6,197 nucleotides of DNA, taken from positions 1 to 6,197 of the forward strand of contig JAHINZ010000382.1 of the NCBI GenBank assembly GCA_018895795.1, given 5' to 3'. Below the pieces are notes generated by a model that was given only the letters and a program-made list of their open reading frames with translations, did not search any database and was not told the DNA's origin. Origin of the DNA: Alphaproteobacteria bacterium. GTDB taxonomy: Bacteria; Pseudomonadota; Alphaproteobacteria; Caulobacterales; Caulobacteraceae. Numbering within the stretch: position 1 is the stretch's first letter; every line of letters begins with the position of its first letter. The position numbers and the translations under genes were made by a program. Below, one piece after another: positions 4,349 through 6,197 of this stretch.

Positions 4349-5461
4349 ATGTCGCGTTTACGTCTAAGCACCGTTCTCGCCGTCGCCCTGACGGCCTGCG
4401 CGCTGATCTCGGGCCCGGCTTTCGCCAAGTCGCGGATCAAGGACATCGTCGCCTTCGAGGGCGTGCGCGAAAACCAGCTGATCGGTTACGGCATCGTCGT
4501 CGGCCTGAACGGTTCGGGCGACAGCCTGCGTAACGCGCCGATGACCAAGCAGAGCCTGGAAGCGATGCTGGAGCGTCAGGGCGTCAATGTGCGCGACGGC
4601 AATCTCAACACCAAGAACGTCGCCGCCGTCATGGTCACGGCCAATCTGCCGCCGTTCTCGGCCGCCGGGGCGCGGCTGGACGTCACGGTCTCCACCCTTG
4701 GCGACGCCAAGAGCCTGCTGGGCGGCACCCTGCTGGTCACCGGCCTGCAAGGCGCCGACGGCCAGACCTACGCCGTGGCCCAGGGCAGCGTGCAGACCGG
4801 ATCGGTCTCGGCCGGCGGCGCCTCGGGCAGCTCGGTCACCAAGGGCGTTCCGACCGCCGGCCGCATCGCCGCCGGCGGCATCATCGAAAAGGAGACCGGC
4901 TTTCAGATGGTGGACATGGGCGAGCTGCGCATGACCCTGCGCAACCCCGACTTCACCACCTCGCGCCGCATCGCCGATGTCATCAACGGCAAGTTCCCCC
5001 GCAGCGCCCAGGCCCAGAACCCGACCATCGTCGCCGTCCGCCCGCCGGCAGGCATGGACATGATCAGCTTCATCACCAACATCGAGAACCTGGAAGTCGA
5101 GCCCGACGGTCCCGCCAAGGTGATCATCGACGAGGTGGCCGGCGTCATCGTCATGGGCGACGACGTCCGCATCAGCAAGGTGGCCATCGCCCAGGGCAAC
5201 CTGACCATCTCGGTCCAGGAAAGCCCCGCGGTCAGCCAGCCCGCGCCGTTCAGCCAGGGCCAGACCGCCGTCGTGCCGCAGTCCACGGTCAAGGTGGACG
5301 AGGAAAAGGGCAAGCAGCTGATCACCCTCGGCGCGGGCGCCTCGCTCAAGAGCCTGGTCGGCGGCCTCAACGCCCTGGGCGTCACGCCGCGCGACATGAT
5401 CTCGATCCTGCAGGCGGTGAAGGCCGCCGGCGCCCTGCAAGCCGAAATCGAGGTGATGTGA
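4349..5461 (+). CDS. flgI: Flagellar P-ring protein FlgI
   Basis: A 370-residue protein of the FlgI family, which forms the ring around the rod in the peptidoglycan layer. The chosen start gives a classic Sec signal peptide (MSRLRLSTVLAVALTACALI) with likely cleavage after AFA at residue 26. The mature protein begins KSRIKDIVAFEGVRENQLIG, followed by YGIVVGLNGSGDS, the hallmark FlgI N-terminus. Other typical segments are RPPAGMDMISFITNIENLEV and VIIDEVAGVIVMG in the middle, and the C-terminal DMISILQAVKAAGALQAEIE. Length is normal for the family. AGGA lies 5 nt before the ATG. In-frame ATGs at 4214 and 4274 are rejected because they precede the sigma-54 promoter and would bury the signal peptide. 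No cysteine is seen after the signal peptide, so the disulfide known in enteric FlgI is absent. It is the first gene of an operon and its stop shares a base with the next start. Confidence 0.97.
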   Translation: MSRLRLSTVLAVALTACALISGPAFAKSRIKDIVAFEGVRENQLIGYGIVVGLNGSGDSLRNAPMTKQSLEAMLERQGVNVRDGNLNTKNVAAVMVTANLPPFSAAGARLDVTVSTLGDAKSLLGGTLLVTGLQGADGQTYAVAQGSVQTGSVSAGGASGSSVTKGVPTAGRIAAGGIIEKETGFQMVDMGELRMTLRNPDFTTSRRIADVINGKFPRSAQAQNPTIVAVRPPAGMDMISFITNIENLEVEPDGPAKVIIDEVAGVIVMGDDVRISKVAIAQGNLTISVQESPAVSQPAPFSQGQTAVVPQSTVKVDEEKGKQLITLGAGASLKSLVGGLNALGVTPRDMISILQAVKAAGALQAEIEVM

Positions 5462-5781
5462 TGAGCGCCCTCTCCGCCCTCGCCGCCCCGATCGACACGC
5501 TGTCCAGCGCCGTCGGCGCGACCTCCGCCAAGGAACTGGCCAAGCGCGGCCAGATCCAGGCAACGGCCCAGAAGTTCGAGGCCTCGTTCCTGTCGGTGAT
5601 GATGCAGTCGATGTTCCAGGGCGTGAAAGCCCCCGAACCGTTCGGCGGCGGTCAGGCCGAGGAACAGTTCAGGTCGCTGCTGACCGAGGCCATGGCCAAG
5701 GAAGTCACCCAGGCCGGCGGCGTCGGTCTGGCCAGCAGCGTGCAACGCGAAATGCTCAAGCTTCAAGGATTGAAGGACTAG
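5461..5781 (+). CDS. cheL: Rod-binding FlgJ-like protein (CheL), no muramidase domain
   Basis: A 106-residue protein equal to the N-terminal rod-binding domain of FlgJ (rod-binding PF10135-type), annotated CheL in Caulobacter. The family helps assemble or cap the flagellar rod in the periplasm. Conserved segments are AQKFEASFLSVMMQSMFQG (36-54), FGGGQAEEQFRSLLTEAMAK (61-80) and GGVGLASSVQREMLKLQG (86-103). The C-terminal peptidoglycan hydrolase domain of enterobacterial FlgJ is absent, as usual in alphaproteobacteria, where a separate lytic enzyme (PleA in Caulobacter) opens the wall. There is no signal peptide. ATG 5461 has GAGGTG 5 nt upstream and overlaps the flgI stop by one base (TGATG), suggesting translational coupling. 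A GTG at 5458 is too close to the ribosome binding site. The chemotaxis name is historical; the sequence supports a rod role. Confidence 0.92.
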   Translation: MSALSALAAPIDTLSSAVGATSAKELAKRGQIQATAQKFEASFLSVMMQSMFQGVKAPEPFGGGQAEEQFRSLLTEAMAKEVTQAGGVGLASSVQREMLKLQGLKD

Positions 5782-5783
5782 TC

Positions 5784-6197
5784 ATGGCCCTCGCCGCCTC
5801 AGATCCCAACGACCGCGTCGACCAGCTGGTCATCCTGACCGAACGCCTGACTGACCTGATCGCCAAGGAGGCCTCGGCCTTCGAGAACCGGCGCCCGCAG
5901 GACGCCGCGCAATATATCGAGGAGACGGCCAAGCTGGCCAATCTCTACCGGCACGAGTCCGCCCGGGTCCGCGCCAACATCGCCCTGATCTCCGGCGCCG
6001 ACCAAGCCCTGCGCCAGCGCCTGATCCGCGCCACCGAAGCCTTTGACGCCGTTCTGGCGCGCCAGGCCCGCGCCCTGAACGCCGCCAAGACGATCACCGA
6101 AGGCCTGGTCAAGGCCGTGGCCGAGGAGATCGCCGCCCAGCGCTCGCCCGCCTCGGGCTATGGGGCCGGCGCGATGATGAACAATCCCTTGTCCAGC
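5784..6197 (+). CDS. flbY: FlbY-like / FlgN-like flagellar protein, C-terminus beyond window
   Basis: An open frame of 138 codons runs from ATG 5784 to the last base with no stop, so the gene is truncated at the right edge. GAAGGA (5772-5777) lies 6 nt before the ATG, and only 2 bp separate it from the cheL stop. The product starts MALAASDPNDRVDQLVILTE and is almost entirely alpha-helical: residues 12-115 carry heptad-like hydrophobic spacing with only one proline, as in RLTDLIAKEASAFENRRPQD and YRHESARVRANIALISGADQ. The tail becomes Gly/Met/Asn-rich (SGYGAGAMMNN). This pattern fits the FlgN-type export chaperone fold and the Caulobacter FlbY basal-body protein that I recall following cheL. 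FlgN proteins hold hook-filament junction proteins before export. The name rests mainly on context and recall; the coding call itself is firm. Confidence 0.8.
   Translation, partial: MALAASDPNDRVDQLVILTERLTDLIAKEASAFENRRPQDAAQYIEETAKLANLYRHESARVRANIALISGADQALRQRLIRATEAFDAVLARQARALNAAKTITEGLVKAVAEEIAAQRSPASGYGAGAMMNNPLSS

Noticed and set aside
4364..5563. A 399-codon minus-strand open frame opposite flgI (and 4903-5766 likewise)
   Set aside because: Products are rich in Asp, His, Gly, Arg or low complexity, without family motifs. The plus-strand flgI and cheL proteins match known families along their full length.

Overview
The window looks like a chromosomal segment from Caulobacter or a close relative (Alphaproteobacteria, Caulobacterales). 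GC content is high, with strongly G/C-biased third codon positions. The gene set (FliX, FlgI, a FlgJ-like CheL protein, an FlbY-like protein, and a DksA with a degenerate zinc finger) and the regulatory motifs (a TTAACCAT CtrA-type half-site, a GG-N10-GC sigma-54 promoter, an IHF-like site and a ftr-like dyad) all fit that group. The genus is inferred from recalled gene content, not from a search.

Layout, left to right. (1) 1-342 (+): a stand-alone response-regulator receiver domain, cut at its N-terminus by the window edge. (2) 406-1020 (+): an FMN-binding, pyridoxamine-phosphate-oxidase-like protein. (3) 1031-2860 (-): a large DUF885 protein with a twin-arginine-type signal peptide and a HEAIPGH metallopeptidase-like motif. 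It converges on gene 2 with a 10-bp gap. (4) 2978-3009: a very strong intrinsic terminator for dksA. (5) 3037-3465 (-): dksA. (6) 3466-3700: 235 bp holding a likely fliX terminator, a likely dksA promoter and operator-like repeats. (7) 3701-4129 (-): fliX. (8) 4130-4348: a divergent fliX/flgI regulatory region. (9) 4349-6197 (+): a tightly packed flagellar operon, flgI-cheL(flgJ-like)-flbY, with flbY running off the right edge.

The right half is a basal-body assembly module. FliX works with the sigma-54 activator FlbD to tie late flagellar transcription to completion of early structures. The divergent flgI operon carries what looks like an FlbD/IHF/sigma-54 promoter and makes the P-ring protein, a rod-binding factor and a FlgN-like protein. 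The left half is housekeeping or accessory and has no evident functional link to the flagellar genes.

I see no mobile element, CRISPR array, tRNA or rRNA, and no clearly new biological system. The points most worth a second look are a stem-loop at the predicted 5' end of the flgI mRNA, repeated TGAAC dyads around the dksA promoter and start, a short frame that exactly bridges fliX and dksA, and the absence of cysteines in mature FlgI. No gene-free stretch exceeds 300 bp.
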